Below are positions 55,155 through 63,428 of a stretch of DNA of 64,000 bases, one piece after another (within the stretch, counting starts at the first letter, position 1; each line of letters opens with the position of its first letter). The notes below the pieces were generated by a model. That model was not told the DNA's origin, did not search any database, and was given only the letters and a program-made list of their open reading frames with translations. The translations under genes were made by a program, and so were the position numbers. The DNA comes from Streptomyces sp. Tu 3180 (GTDB taxonomy: Bacteria > Actinomycetota > Actinomycetes > Streptomycetales > Streptomycetaceae). The stretch is from contig NZ_WOXS01000002.1 in assembly GCF_009852415.1 (NCBI RefSeq), positions 3,574,001 to 3,638,000 on the forward strand, read 5' to 3'.

Positions 55155-56591
55155 GTGGCCGATTCATGGGTCAATCCGGCCGAGCGCATCGGCAGTGACC
55201 TCCACCTGGACCTGGACATGTCCGGAGGCGGCAGCCGCCGCGCCGTGCTCGGCCGCGCGCTGCGCGAGGCGATCAGAGACGGACGACTGGCGCCGGGCAC
55301 CCGGCTCCCTCCCTACCGGTCGCTCGCCGCCGACCTCGGGCTGGCCCGCAACACCGTCGCCGAGACCTACGCCGAACTCGTCGCCGAGGGCTGGCTGGTC
55401 GCCCGTCAGGGGTCGGGGACCCGGGTGGCGCCAGGAGCGGGGCCGGCCGCGTCCCCGCGCGCACCCCGCCCCGTGCCGGCCCGGCCGGAGCCACCCGCCC
55501 ACAACCTGCGGCAGGGCCTGCCGGACACCGCCTCCTTCCCCCGCACGGCCTGGCTGGCCGCCGCCCGGCGGGCACTGAACGCGGCGCCCCACGAGGCGTT
55601 CGGGCCCGGTGATCCCCGCGGACGGCCCGAGCTGCGACGCGCCCTGTCCGAGTACCTGTCCCGCGCGCGGGGCGTGCGCGCCGACCCCGGGACGATCGTC
55701 GTGTGCTCCGGTTTCGCGCACGCCCTGCGGCTGCTCTTCGGCGGGAAGGTGCTGCGCGGCCCCCTGGCCGTGGAGTCCTACGGACTGCCGTTCCACCGGT
55801 CGGTCCTGGAGGCCGCACGGGTACGGACCGTGCCCCTGACGCTGGACGGGCACGGCGCGCGCACCGCGGAGCTGTTCACGCTGAAGGGGGTGCGGGCGGC
55901 ACTGCTCACCCCCGCCCACCAGTTCCCCACGGGAGGACCGCTCCACCCCGAGCGGCGGGCCGCCGCGGTGGACTGGGCGCGCGGGAGCGGCGGCGTGCTG
56001 CTGGAGGACGACTACGACGGGGAGTTCCGCTACGACCGCGAGCCGGTGGGCGCCGTCCAGGGACTCGATCCGCAGCACGTCGTGTACCTGGGCTCGCTCA
56101 GCAAGAGCCTCTCCCCCGCGCTGAGGCTGGGATGGATGGTCCTGCCGGACCACCTGGTGGACCCCGTGCTGCGCGTCAAGGGCGAGCGTGAGGCGTGGGC
56201 CGGTGTCACGGACCAGCTGACCCTCGCCGATTTCATCGAGTCGGGCCACTACGACCGCCACATCCGCCGGACCCGGCAGCGTTACCGGGACCGCAGGGAC
56301 CGACTGGTCGCGCTCCTCGCCCGCCGGGCACCGCACATCGCGCCCACGGGCATCGCCGCCGGACTGCACGCGGTGCTGGGCCTGCCGCCCGGCAGCGAAC
56401 GGTCGGTGACCGAGGCCGCGGCCCGGCAGCGCATCGCCGTGGACGGGCTCGCCGGCTTCCGGCATCCGGCCGCCACCATGCCCGCGCACGACGGCCTGGT
56501 CGTCGGCTACGCCGCACCCCCCGACCACGGCTTCGGGGCGGCGCTCGACGCCCTCTGCCGCATCCTGCCTCCCCCGTCCGACGGGAGCTGA
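55155..56591 (+). CDS. MocR/PdxR-type GntR regulator with aminotransferase domain
   Basis: A 478-residue fusion. The N-terminal GntR winged helix (about residues 28-92: LGRALREAIRDGRLAPGTRL, then SLAADLGLARNTVAETYAELVAEGW) is joined by a linker to a class I aminotransferase-like domain. The PLP-binding lysine is in GSLSKSLSPALRLGW (about residue 316), with LLEDDYDGEFRY upstream. Such proteins use PLP as ligand and often control vitamin B6 or amino-acid genes beside them; the divergent cupin gene is the only close candidate. GTG start. Confidence 0.92.
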   Translation: MADSWVNPAERIGSDLHLDLDMSGGGSRRAVLGRALREAIRDGRLAPGTRLPPYRSLAADLGLARNTVAETYAELVAEGWLVARQGSGTRVAPGAGPAASPRAPRPVPARPEPPAHNLRQGLPDTASFPRTAWLAAARRALNAAPHEAFGPGDPRGRPELRRALSEYLSRARGVRADPGTIVVCSGFAHALRLLFGGKVLRGPLAVESYGLPFHRSVLEAARVRTVPLTLDGHGARTAELFTLKGVRAALLTPAHQFPTGGPLHPERRAAAVDWARGSGGVLLEDDYDGEFRYDREPVGAVQGLDPQHVVYLGSLSKSLSPALRLGWMVLPDHLVDPVLRVKGEREAWAGVTDQLTLADFIESGHYDRHIRRTRQRYRDRRDRLVALLARRAPHIAPTGIAAGLHAVLGLPPGSERSVTEAAARQRIAVDGLAGFRHPAATMPAHDGLVVGYAAPPDHGFGAALDALCRILPPPSDGS

Positions 56592-56623
56592 CGGCTGCGG
56601 CGGGCCCGTCCGCCGCGGGGCGT

Positions 56624-57424
56624 CTACGCGAAGACCACCGTCACCGGCGCGTGGTCCGACCAGCGCTCGGCGTGCGTGGCCGCCCGCTCCACGTACGCCT
56701 TGACCGCGCGGTCCGCGAGCCCCGGGGTCGCCATCTGGTAGTCGATGCGCCAGCCGGTGTCGTTGTCGAAGGCCCGTCCCCGGTACGACCACCACGAGTA
56801 CGGCCCGTCCACGTCCGGGTGCAGCTTCCGCACCACGTCGACGTACCCGCCGTCGGCCGGGTCGAGGACGCGCGACAGCCACTCCCGCTCCTCCGGCAGG
56901 AAGCCCGAACTCTTGGTGTTGCCGCGCCAGTTCTTCAGGTCGGCCTTCTCGTGCGCGATGTTCCAGTCGCCGCAGACGACGACCTCCCGCCCCTCCGCGT
57001 CGGCCCGCTCGCGCAGCCCCTTGAGGTGGGCCAGGAACTCGCCCATGAAGCGCGTCTTCTCGTCCTGCCGCTCCGTGCCGACCTCGCCGGAGGGCAGGTA
57101 CAGGGACGCGACGGTGACGCCGGGCAGGTCCGCCTCCACGTACCGCCCGCTGTCGTCGAACTCGGCCGAGCCGAAGCCCACCCGGACGCGGTCGGGTTCA
57201 CGCCGGGTGTACAGCGACACCCCCGCGCGCCCCTTCGCGGCGGCGGGCGCGTGGACCACGTGCCACCCCTCGGGCGCCCGGACCTGTTCGGACAGCTGCT
57301 GCGGCTCCGCCCGCACCTCCTGCAGACACAGCACATCGGCGGAGGTCCGCGCCAGCCACTCCACGAAGCCCTTCTTCGCGGCGGCGCGCAGTCCATTGAC
57401 ATTGACGGAGGTCACAGTGAGCAC
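56624..57424 (-). CDS. xthA: Exodeoxyribonuclease III
   Basis: Removes nucleotides from 3' ends and cuts at abasic sites in base excision repair. The 266-residue protein begins LTVTSVNVNGLRAAAKKGF (metal-binding Asn) and has LCLQEVRA (Glu), CGDWNIAHEKADLKN (catalytic Asp and Asn), WRIDYQMATPGL and the final WSDHAPVTVVF (His). GTG 57424 was preferred because family members start just before TSVNVNG; GTG 57415 is possible. It is convergent with mocR. Confidence 0.94.
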   Translation of the reverse strand: MLTVTSVNVNGLRAAAKKGFVEWLARTSADVLCLQEVRAEPQQLSEQVRAPEGWHVVHAPAAAKGRAGVSLYTRREPDRVRVGFGSAEFDDSGRYVEADLPGVTVASLYLPSGEVGTERQDEKTRFMGEFLAHLKGLRERADAEGREVVVCGDWNIAHEKADLKNWRGNTKSSGFLPEEREWLSRVLDPADGGYVDVVRKLHPDVDGPYSWWSYRGRAFDNDTGWRIDYQMATPGLADRAVKAYVERAATHAERWSDHAPVTVVFA

Positions 57425-57515
57425 CAGGGCACGATACCGGCACACTGGACAAGGTCCAATTCCGGACCGAGATCATGCTCCCGATCACCCCTGGATCTGA
57501 TTTACCGTGCTCAGC

Positions 57516-57992
57516 ATGAACATCCGCCGGGTCCCCTACGACCACCCCGACGCCGTCAAGCTGGACGCCGAAGTCCAGGCCGAATACCACGTCCGCTACG
57601 GCGACGGTGGTGACGCCACCCCCATGGATCCGGCGGACTTCACGCCCCCGAACGGCATCTACCTGATCGCCTACGACGAGAACGACGTCCCCGTGGCCTC
57701 CGGCGGCTGGCGCGCCCAGGACGCCAACGGCGAGGGCAACCGCGACGGCGACGCCGAACTGAAGCGCATGTACGTGATCGAGCAGATGCGCGGCCGCGGC
57801 CTGGCCCGCCGCGTCCTGGCCGCCCTGGAGGAGGACGCCCGCGCCGCCGGCCGCGTCCGCATGGTCCTGGAGACCGGCACGAAGCAGCCCGAGGCCATCG
57901 CCCTCTACGTCTCCAGCGGTTACGAGCCGTGCGAGAAGTTCGGCTACTACCGCTTCCACGAGGAGAGCCGCTGCTACGCCAAGGCGCTGTAG
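57516..57992 (+). CDS. GNAT-family N-acetyltransferase
   Basis: A 158-residue acetyltransferase with the acetyl-CoA motif EQMRGRGLARRVL (about residue 90) and the late segment ETGTKQPEAIALYVSSGYEPCEKFGYY, both typical of the group. The substrate is unknown. ATG 57516 or GTG 57507 could be the start. Divergent from xthA. Confidence 0.87.
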   Translation: MNIRRVPYDHPDAVKLDAEVQAEYHVRYGDGGDATPMDPADFTPPNGIYLIAYDENDVPVASGGWRAQDANGEGNRDGDAELKRMYVIEQMRGRGLARRVLAALEEDARAAGRVRMVLETGTKQPEAIALYVSSGYEPCEKFGYYRFHEESRCYAKAL

Positions 57993-58171
57993 GGAACCGC
58001 AGCGGCCGGCCGCTTCCCCGGCCACTCGTCCGCCGGGCGGGGTCCACGGGGACGCGGCCGGCCGTCGCCGTCACGGTCCCCCGCCGTGCCGTACGGCTCA
58101 CCGGCTCCCGGCGCGGTCAGGCGGCGGCCGCGGGACTCCGGACTCCACACCTTCGTCGCCCAACCGGCCGC

Positions 58172-58198
58172 TTAAGTCGACCTTAAGCGGCCATTAAG
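58172..58198 (+). promoter_or_regulatory. Three direct TTAAG boxes spaced exactly 11 bp
   Basis: TTAAG occurs at 58172-58176, 58183-58187 and 58194-58198, a period of 11 bases, about one helical turn. AT-rich boxes of this kind stand out in this genome. They lie about 70 bases upstream of the glucanase -35 box. OmpR-type regulators bind direct repeats with 11-base spacing; which one recognises this sequence is unknown. The rest of the 377-base gap (57993-58369) holds the glucanase promoter and leader, and no gene. Confidence 0.55.
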
Positions 58199-58267
58199 CG
58201 ATCAGCCGAAGACCTTAGGGCGTCAAATAACCGCAGGTCAGGGCCAGTTGGAACACAAACCGGGCAG

Positions 58268-58296
58268 TTGGTTGCACCGTCAACCGTCCGTAGCAT
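58268..58296 (+). promoter_or_regulatory. Glucanase promoter with inverted and direct repeats
   Basis: TTGGTT (58268-58273) and TAGCAT (58291-58296) are 17 bases apart. GGTTG/CAACC (58270-58274, 58281-58285) forms an inverted repeat between the boxes. CAGTTGG occurs at 58245-58251 and again at 58265-58271. The leader is about 67 bases. Confidence 0.6.
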
Positions 58297-58369
58297 CGGG
58301 GCTCCCCCCACGACCCACCCCCCACCCAGCCCCCCACGCAACTCCTCCACAGACAAGGTGTGTTCAGCC

Positions 58370-59647
58370 ATGGCCGCTCACCGCGCACGCCGGTGGTCGC
58401 TCGGCGGGTTCGTCCTGCTGGTCTCCACCGCGGTCGCCGCCGCCTTCACCTTCCTCACCACGGGACCGTCCGCCGACCGGGCCGACGCCGCCACCACCGC
58501 CCTGACCTGGTCCGACGAGTTCAATGGCCCGGCCGGCAGCGCCCCGGACCCCGGCAAGTGGACGCTGGAGACCGGCGGCAGCGGCAACGGCAACCACGAG
58601 CTGCAGCACTACCGCAACAGCAGGGACAACGCCGCCCTCGACGGCAACGGCAATCTCGTCATCACCGCCCGCAAGAACACCGACACCGGGCTCCAGTGCT
58701 GGTACGGCACCTGCCAGTACACCTCCGCCCGTCTCAACACCGCCAAGACCTTCACCCAGGCCTACGGCCACTTCGAGGCCCGCATCAAGGTGCCCCGCGG
58801 TCAGGGCATGTGGCCCGCGTTCTGGATGCTCGGCAACGACCTGGGCAGCGTCGGCTGGCCCAACAGCGGCGAGATCGACATCATGGAGAACGTCGGCTAC
58901 GAGCCCGGCGTCGTCCACGGCACCCTCCACGGCCCCGGCTACTCCGGCGGCGGCGGCATCGGCGCCGCGTACACGCTTCCGGGCGGCGCGTCCTTCGCCG
59001 ACGACTTCCACGTCTTCGCGGTCGACTGGAGCCCCGAGAAGATCACCTGGTCCGTCGACGGACGGACCTACCAGACCCGCACCCCGGCCGACCTGGGCGG
59101 CAAGAAGTGGGTCTACGACCACCCGTTCTTCCTGATCCTCAACCTCGCCGTCGGCGGCGACTGGCCCGGCAGCCCGGACGCGAACACGCAGTTCCCGCAG
59201 ACGATGACCGTGGACTACGTCCGCGTCTCGGCCTCCGGCGGCTCCACCGGCGACGGGGGTGCCGCGAAGACCGGCGCCATCAAGGGCATCGGCGGCATGT
59301 GCGTCGACGTCGCCGGAGCCTCGGCCGCGGACGGGACCCCGATCCAGCTCCACGACTGCACCGGCGTCGACGCGCAGAACTGGACCCTGGGCGGCGACGG
59401 CACCGTACGCGCCCTCGGCAAGTGCCTGGACGTGCGCGGCGGCTCCACCGCGGACGGGGCGGCCGTGCAGCTCTACACCTGCAACGGCACCAAGGCCCAG
59501 CAGTGGACCTACACCTCCGCCCGCGACCTGACCAACGTCGGTGCGGACAAGTGCCTGGACGCCAAGGGCAACTCCTCGGCCGACGGCACACCCCTGCAGA
59601 CCTGGACGTGCACCGGCGCCGCCAACCAGAAGTGGACGGTCGGCTGA
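58370..59647 (+). CDS. Secreted GH16 beta-glucanase with ricin-type lectin domain
   Basis: A 425-residue extracellular glycoside hydrolase. A Sec signal peptide (basic MAAHRARRW, hydrophobic core, cleavage near ADA at about residue 41) precedes the GH16 domain (about 45-295). The catalytic motif is GEIDIMENV (nucleophile Glu168, Asp170, acid/base Glu173). This laminarinase-like form suggests endo-beta-1,3-glucan cleavage. A Gly/Ser linker leads to a C-terminal ricin B-type carbohydrate-binding domain (about 305-425) with repeated CxDxxGxSxADGTPxQLxxC and QxW units. It follows the TTAAG triplet and its own promoter. Confidence 0.94.
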   Translation: MAAHRARRWSLGGFVLLVSTAVAAAFTFLTTGPSADRADAATTALTWSDEFNGPAGSAPDPGKWTLETGGSGNGNHELQHYRNSRDNAALDGNGNLVITARKNTDTGLQCWYGTCQYTSARLNTAKTFTQAYGHFEARIKVPRGQGMWPAFWMLGNDLGSVGWPNSGEIDIMENVGYEPGVVHGTLHGPGYSGGGGIGAAYTLPGGASFADDFHVFAVDWSPEKITWSVDGRTYQTRTPADLGGKKWVYDHPFFLILNLAVGGDWPGSPDANTQFPQTMTVDYVRVSASGGSTGDGGAAKTGAIKGIGGMCVDVAGASAADGTPIQLHDCTGVDAQNWTLGGDGTVRALGKCLDVRGGSTADGAAVQLYTCNGTKAQQWTYTSARDLTNVGADKCLDAKGNSSADGTPLQTWTCTGAANQKWTVG

Positions 59648-59667
59648 CCCCTCCGCCCGCCGAGACC

Positions 59668-59703
59668 ACGCCTCCCGGCTCGCCCCCCGAGCCCGGGAGG
59701 CGT
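59668..59703 (+). terminator. Terminator after the glucanase gene
   Basis: ACGCCTCCCGG (59668-59678) pairs perfectly with 59693-59703. The inner bases can extend the stem with one bulge. Confidence 0.75.
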
Positions 59704-59878
59704 TCCGCGTCCGTCCGGCCGCCGGAACCGGGCGCCGGTCGCAGCGACTCCCGGCCCCGGCCGAAGCGCTCGGCGTGAGCGGCGCGTTGGCACCGCGCCG
59801 GTCCGCCGCGGCCGGCCGTCGGCGGGGTGCGTCGACGGGACGCGTCGGCACGATGCGGAGCAGGTGCCGTACAACGTG

Positions 59879-59916
59879 TCGGAGCCCCGGTCGGTGATCA
59901 CCGACCGGGGCTCCGA
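59879..59916 (-). terminator. 38-bp perfect palindrome downstream of tRNA-Ala
   Basis: Positions 59879-59897 are the exact reverse complement of 59898-59916, with no spacer; folded, the loop would be the central four bases. It lies six bases after the 3' end of the leftward tRNA gene, so it most likely ends tRNA transcription. Confidence 0.8.
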
Positions 59917-59922
59917 GCTGCG

Positions 59923-59996
59923 TGGACCTGAGGGGATTTGAACCCCTGGCCCCCTCGATGCGAACGAGGTGCGCTACCGGACTGCGCCACAGGCCC
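59923..59996 (-). tRNA. tRNA-Ala (anticodon CGC)
   Basis: On the minus strand a 74-base cloverleaf folds: acceptor GGGCCTG with CAGGTCC (including the G3-U70 pair that marks tRNA-Ala), and anticodon loop TTCGCAT giving CGC for codon GCG. The T loop is TTCAAAT. The discriminator is A; CCA is not encoded. Confidence 0.95.
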
Positions 59997-60078
59997 TTGC
60001 AACGAGTGAAACTTTAGCATCCCGATCGGGGTGCTCGGAAATCCGTTGCCGCTCGCCCCTCGCCCGCGGCTTCGGGGG

Positions 60079-61407
60079 CTACTCGTTGGCGGCCCGGGGG
60101 CGGTCCCCGTCCTCGTACTGGTCGAACAGCGGGGTGCGGCCGCGCTCCCGGGACCGCCGGGCCGACGCCGCCGCGGAGCTCCCTCCGCGCGAGCGCGTCC
60201 GCGCGGGGGGAGGGGCGCCGGTGCGCCCGTCCTCGTCCGTCCGCTCCCCGGCCTCGGCCGGGTCCGGGTCCGCCTCCTCCGCGGGGGCCGGCGCCTCCTC
60301 CGGCGGGACGGCGCTCGAGCGGGCCGAGCTCCAGGTGTCCGGTGCGCCGAGGTCCACGTCGCTGGTGGCGCGCGGCGCGACCGGGGCGGTCACGTACGTG
60401 GGCAGCGGCACCGGGACCGGGTCCCAGCTGTCGCCGCCCTGGCCGGGCCGCCGCTGCCGCTCGCGCTGCTGGTCCACCCACTCCGCGTGGTCGGTCTGCT
60501 CGACGAGCGCGCGCCGGTCCGCGGCGAGCGCGGACAGGCCGAGGTCGGGGTCGGGGGCGACCCCGGCTTCCGGTCCCTCCGGTTCGTCGGAGTCGGTGTC
60601 CTCGACGGCCGGGCGGCGGCGCGGCTGGCGCTCCCGCAGGCGCTGGGCGGCGATCTCGGCCTGTCGGCGGTCCATCTGGTACGCGAAGCGGCGGCGCTCC
60701 TGGGAGCGCAGGTACGCGATGTACGCGCTGAGCAGCACCGCGGGCACGCCGGGTGCCCACAGGAAGGCGAGTCCGCCGACCGCCGCGACGATCGCGCCGA
60801 GCGTGAAGGCGAGGAAGAGAAGCGTGGTGGTGCGCCGGCGGCGGGCGAGCACCTTCGAGCGCCGGGCGCGTGCCGCGGCGGCCTGCGCCGCGCGGGCCTC
60901 CTGTGCGCTCTGGGCGCGCTGGGCCTGCCGGGGCACGGATCCGCGCCGGGCGGCCGGGACGCGCACGCGCGCCGCGCCGGGCTCGGAACCGCCCTGGTCC
61001 GCCCCGTCCGCCCGGTCCGGCCCGTCCGCCTGATCCGCGTGTTCATGCGGCGGCCGGCCGGCCTGCTGCCCGGGGATCGGCTCCGGCCGCTCCCCGGGCG
61101 GCGACGGGGCGGGCACCTGCGTCTGCGGACGGGTCTGGGACACGGCGAAGGCCCGGACGTCCACCGAGTCGGTGACCGCGTCCGGGTCGTGGACGCTCTG
61201 CTCCCCCTCGTCGGCGGAGCGCGCCCGCAGGTCCTTGGCGTACCGGCGCTCCATGCCCGCCCGTCCGGACAGCAATCGGATGGCGGTGCTGAAGCGTTCC
61301 GTTGGACGGGCCTCGTTCAGCTCGTCCTGCCTACGGAGCCACATCGGCACCAAGTAGGCGGCCCAGGCCCCGACAATGACTGCGTAGATGAGGCCGCTGC
61401 TGCTCAC
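60079..61407 (-). CDS. sepX: SepX/GlpR-like membrane protein for cell division
   Basis: A 442-residue actinobacterial membrane protein. One N-terminal membrane helix (about 5-22, LIYAVIVGAWAAYLVPMWLR) is followed by RQDELNEARPTERFSTAIRLL. A long low-complexity stretch leads to two further helices near 193-234, and an Arg/Glu-rich disordered tail closes the protein. The N-terminal motif and the position next to rimJ and a moeA-like gene fit SepX of Streptomyces (which interacts with FtsZ and dynamin partners during septation) and GlpR of corynebacteria (membrane receptor of the MoeA-like Glp). The assignment is by family features and context. Confidence 0.78.
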   Translation of the reverse strand: MSSSGLIYAVIVGAWAAYLVPMWLRRQDELNEARPTERFSTAIRLLSGRAGMERRYAKDLRARSADEGEQSVHDPDAVTDSVDVRAFAVSQTRPQTQVPAPSPPGERPEPIPGQQAGRPPHEHADQADGPDRADGADQGGSEPGAARVRVPAARRGSVPRQAQRAQSAQEARAAQAAAARARRSKVLARRRRTTTLLFLAFTLGAIVAAVGGLAFLWAPGVPAVLLSAYIAYLRSQERRRFAYQMDRRQAEIAAQRLRERQPRRRPAVEDTDSDEPEGPEAGVAPDPDLGLSALAADRRALVEQTDHAEWVDQQRERQRRPGQGGDSWDPVPVPLPTYVTAPVAPRATSDVDLGAPDTWSSARSSAVPPEEAPAPAEEADPDPAEAGERTDEDGRTGAPPPARTRSRGGSSAAASARRSRERGRTPLFDQYEDGDRPRAANE

Positions 61408-61602
61408 GCCTCACACGGTAGAGGGGTTTGCACGGGGCCATCCGCCAATTGAGCCGGTGTGTCGCACGATCTGGCTGATATTTCGAACTTTTTTTGCGAT
61501 CGATGCGATCAGCCGCCCACCAGACCCGGGAATTCCGCGACGGAAGGCGATCGTCCCTGCTCAATTTCGAACATATATTCAATTTCCGGGGTCGTGCGGT
61601 AT
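61408..61602 (-). promoter_or_regulatory. AT-rich gap upstream of sepX with a 9-base direct repeat
   Basis: On the plus strand ATTTCGAAC occurs at 61480-61488 and 61564-61572, and a T-run lies at about 61489-61495. The region between rimJ and sepX is markedly AT-richer than its neighbours and should hold the sepX promoter. A GACAC core (minus strand, near 61463) is compatible with WhiA binding but too short to rely on. Confidence 0.4.
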
Positions 61603-62235
61603 TCAAGGGCCGCGGCGCTCGTTGCCGGGCAGCTCGTGCGCGGCGCGCTCCCGCCGGGAGCGTTCCCGGTGCCAGCGGCCGAGCAAACCATCGGGGACTT
61701 CCTCCGCCGTCAGCGCGAAGACGAGATGGTCGCGCCACGCCCCGTCGATGTGGAGATAGCGGGGGCGCAGTCCCTCCTCGCGGAATCCGAGTTTCTCCAC
61801 GACCCGGCGGCTGGGCCCGTTCTCCGGGCGAATGCAGACCTCGATGCGGTGCAGTCCGACGGCGCGGAAACAGTGGTCCACGGCCATCGCGACGGCCGTC
61901 GGCACCACCCCGCGGCCGGCCACCGCCTCGTCCACCCAGTAGCCGACGTGCCCCGAGCACATCGAGCCCCAGGTGATCCCGGCGACCGTCAGCTGGCCGA
62001 CGAGGCGTCCCTGGTACTCGATGACGAACGGCAGCATCCGGCCCGCGTTCGCCTCGGACCTGAGGTGGCGGACCATCTGACGGTAGGTCGGCCGGTGGGT
62101 GATCGGACCGGCGGGCGTGGGCGGCGGGATGGTCGCCTCCCACGGCCGCAGCCAGTCGCGGTTGCGCCGGTTGACCTCGCGCCAGGCCTTCTGGTCGCGC
62201 AGCTTTATCGGCCGGAGGACGATGTCGCCGTCCAC
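61603..62235 (-). CDS. rimJ: RimJ/RimL-type GNAT acetyltransferase
   Basis: A 210-residue N-terminal or ribosomal-protein acetyltransferase-like enzyme. The features are VLRPIKLRDQKAWREVNRRNRDWLRPWEAT, YWVDEAVAGRGVVPTAVAM with the acetyl-CoA loop, and IRPENGPSRRVVEKLGFREEG. The listed start is GTG 62235, the first ATG/GTG in frame. The true start may be a CTG at 62265 that overlaps the mog stop as CTGA and would add NRSSWPVEL. This gene lies between mog and sepX, the order seen around glp/glpR loci. Confidence 0.88.
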   Translation of the reverse strand: MDGDIVLRPIKLRDQKAWREVNRRNRDWLRPWEATIPPPTPAGPITHRPTYRQMVRHLRSEANAGRMLPFVIEYQGRLVGQLTVAGITWGSMCSGHVGYWVDEAVAGRGVVPTAVAMAVDHCFRAVGLHRIEVCIRPENGPSRRVVEKLGFREEGLRPRYLHIDGAWRDHLVFALTAEEVPDGLLGRWHRERSRRERAAHELPGNERRGP

Positions 62236-62261
62236 CAGCTCGACGGGCCAGGAGGAGCGGT

Positions 62262-62804
62262 TCAGCTGGCACCCCCGCCACTGGCGTCCGGCCGGGGGTG
62301 GTCGCCGCCGCGCAGCTGGTCGACGGCGTGCTTCAGCAGCGGCTCCAGGACGGCCAGGCCGTCCTTCACCCCGCCGCTGGACCCGGGCAGGTTGACGATC
62401 AGCGTCCGGCCCGCGACCCCGGCGAGACCCCGGGAGAGGGCGGCCGTCGGCACCTTCTCGCGGCCGTGGGCCCGGATGGCCTCCGCGATGCCGGGCACCT
62501 CGTGGTCGATCACCCGCCGGGTGGCCTCGGGGGTGCGGTCGGTGGGCGAGACGCCGGTGCCGCCGGTGGTCACGACGACGTCGTACCCGGCCTCGGCGCC
62601 CGCGCGCAGGGCGGCCTCCACGGGATCGCCGTCGGGGACGACCTGCGGGCCGTCCACGGCGAAGCCGAGGCGCTCGAGGCCCTCGGCGACCAGTGGGCCG
62701 CCCTTGTCCTCGTAGACACCGGCGGCGGCCCGGTTGGAGGCGGTGACCACGAGCGCGCGGTACGGCGCGGGCGGCGCGCCGCCGGCTGACGTGTCGAGTG
62801 TCAT
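62262..62804 (-). CDS. mog: Molybdenum cofactor biosynthesis protein, MogA/MoaB type
   Basis: Adenylylates molybdopterin before metal insertion. The 180-residue protein has RALVVTASNRAAAGVYEDKGG, the catalytic region VVTTGGTGVSPTDRTPEATR (about residues 80-99) and VNLPGSSGGVKDGL. Its ATG overlaps the moaC stop (ATGA). Confidence 0.92.
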   Translation of the reverse strand: MTLDTSAGGAPPAPYRALVVTASNRAAAGVYEDKGGPLVAEGLERLGFAVDGPQVVPDGDPVEAALRAGAEAGYDVVVTTGGTGVSPTDRTPEATRRVIDHEVPGIAEAIRAHGREKVPTAALSRGLAGVAGRTLIVNLPGSSGGVKDGLAVLEPLLKHAVDQLRGGDHPRPDASGGGAS

Positions 62805-63343
62805 GCCCGGCTCCAGTCGCCCGACTTGCCGCCCGTCTTCTCCTCCACCCGCACGTCCGTGATGACCGCCTCCTTGTCGACCGCCTTGACCATGTCGATC
62901 ACGGTGAGCGCGGCGACGGACACCGCGGTGAGCGCCTCCATCTCGACGCCCGTGCGGTCCGTCGTCCGCACGGTCGCCGCGATCTCCACGGCGTCGTCCG
63001 CGACCGACAGGTCCAGTTTCACACCGGACAGCGCCAAGGGGTGGCACAGGGGGATGAGGTCGGGGGTCCGTTTGGCGCCCATGATGCCCGCGATCCGCGC
63101 GGTGGCGAGGGCGTCGCCCTTGGGGACGCCCCCGCCGCGCAGCAGCTCGACCACGCGGGGTGAGACGAGGACCCGGCCGGTGGCACGGGCGGTGCGCGCG
63201 GTCACGTCCTTGCCGGACACGTCGACCATGCGGGCGGCGCCCGCCTCGTCGAGGTGGGTGAGGTGGTCCTGCTGGTCCCGCGTGTCCTGCGTGCGGCCCT
63301 GCTCAGGGGATCCGGGGGTCTTCCCCCGGGACGGTACGGTCAT
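62801..63343 (-). CDS. moaC: Cyclic pyranopterin monophosphate synthase
   Basis: With MoaA, converts GTP to cyclic pyranopterin monophosphate, the first step of molybdenum cofactor synthesis. The 180-residue protein has the conserved MVDVSGKDVTARTA, KGDALATARIAGIMGAKRTPDLIPLCHPL and TGVEMEALTAVSVAALTVIDMVKAVDK. ATG 63343 gives an N-terminus of about 35 poorly conserved residues; a start nearer DHLTHLDEAGAARM is not available as ATG or GTG. It follows the moeA-like gene after 85 bases. Confidence 0.94.
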   Translation of the reverse strand: MTVPSRGKTPGSPEQGRTQDTRDQQDHLTHLDEAGAARMVDVSGKDVTARTARATGRVLVSPRVVELLRGGGVPKGDALATARIAGIMGAKRTPDLIPLCHPLALSGVKLDLSVADDAVEIAATVRTTDRTGVEMEALTAVSVAALTVIDMVKAVDKEAVITDVRVEEKTGGKSGDWSRA

Positions 63344-63428
63344 GCTCGATCGGCGCTCCCGGTCCTGGCCCGTCGCGGTGCGGCGCACGGGCCTGCTGTG
63401 CGCGACACGGTACCGCCAACCGGGGGAC

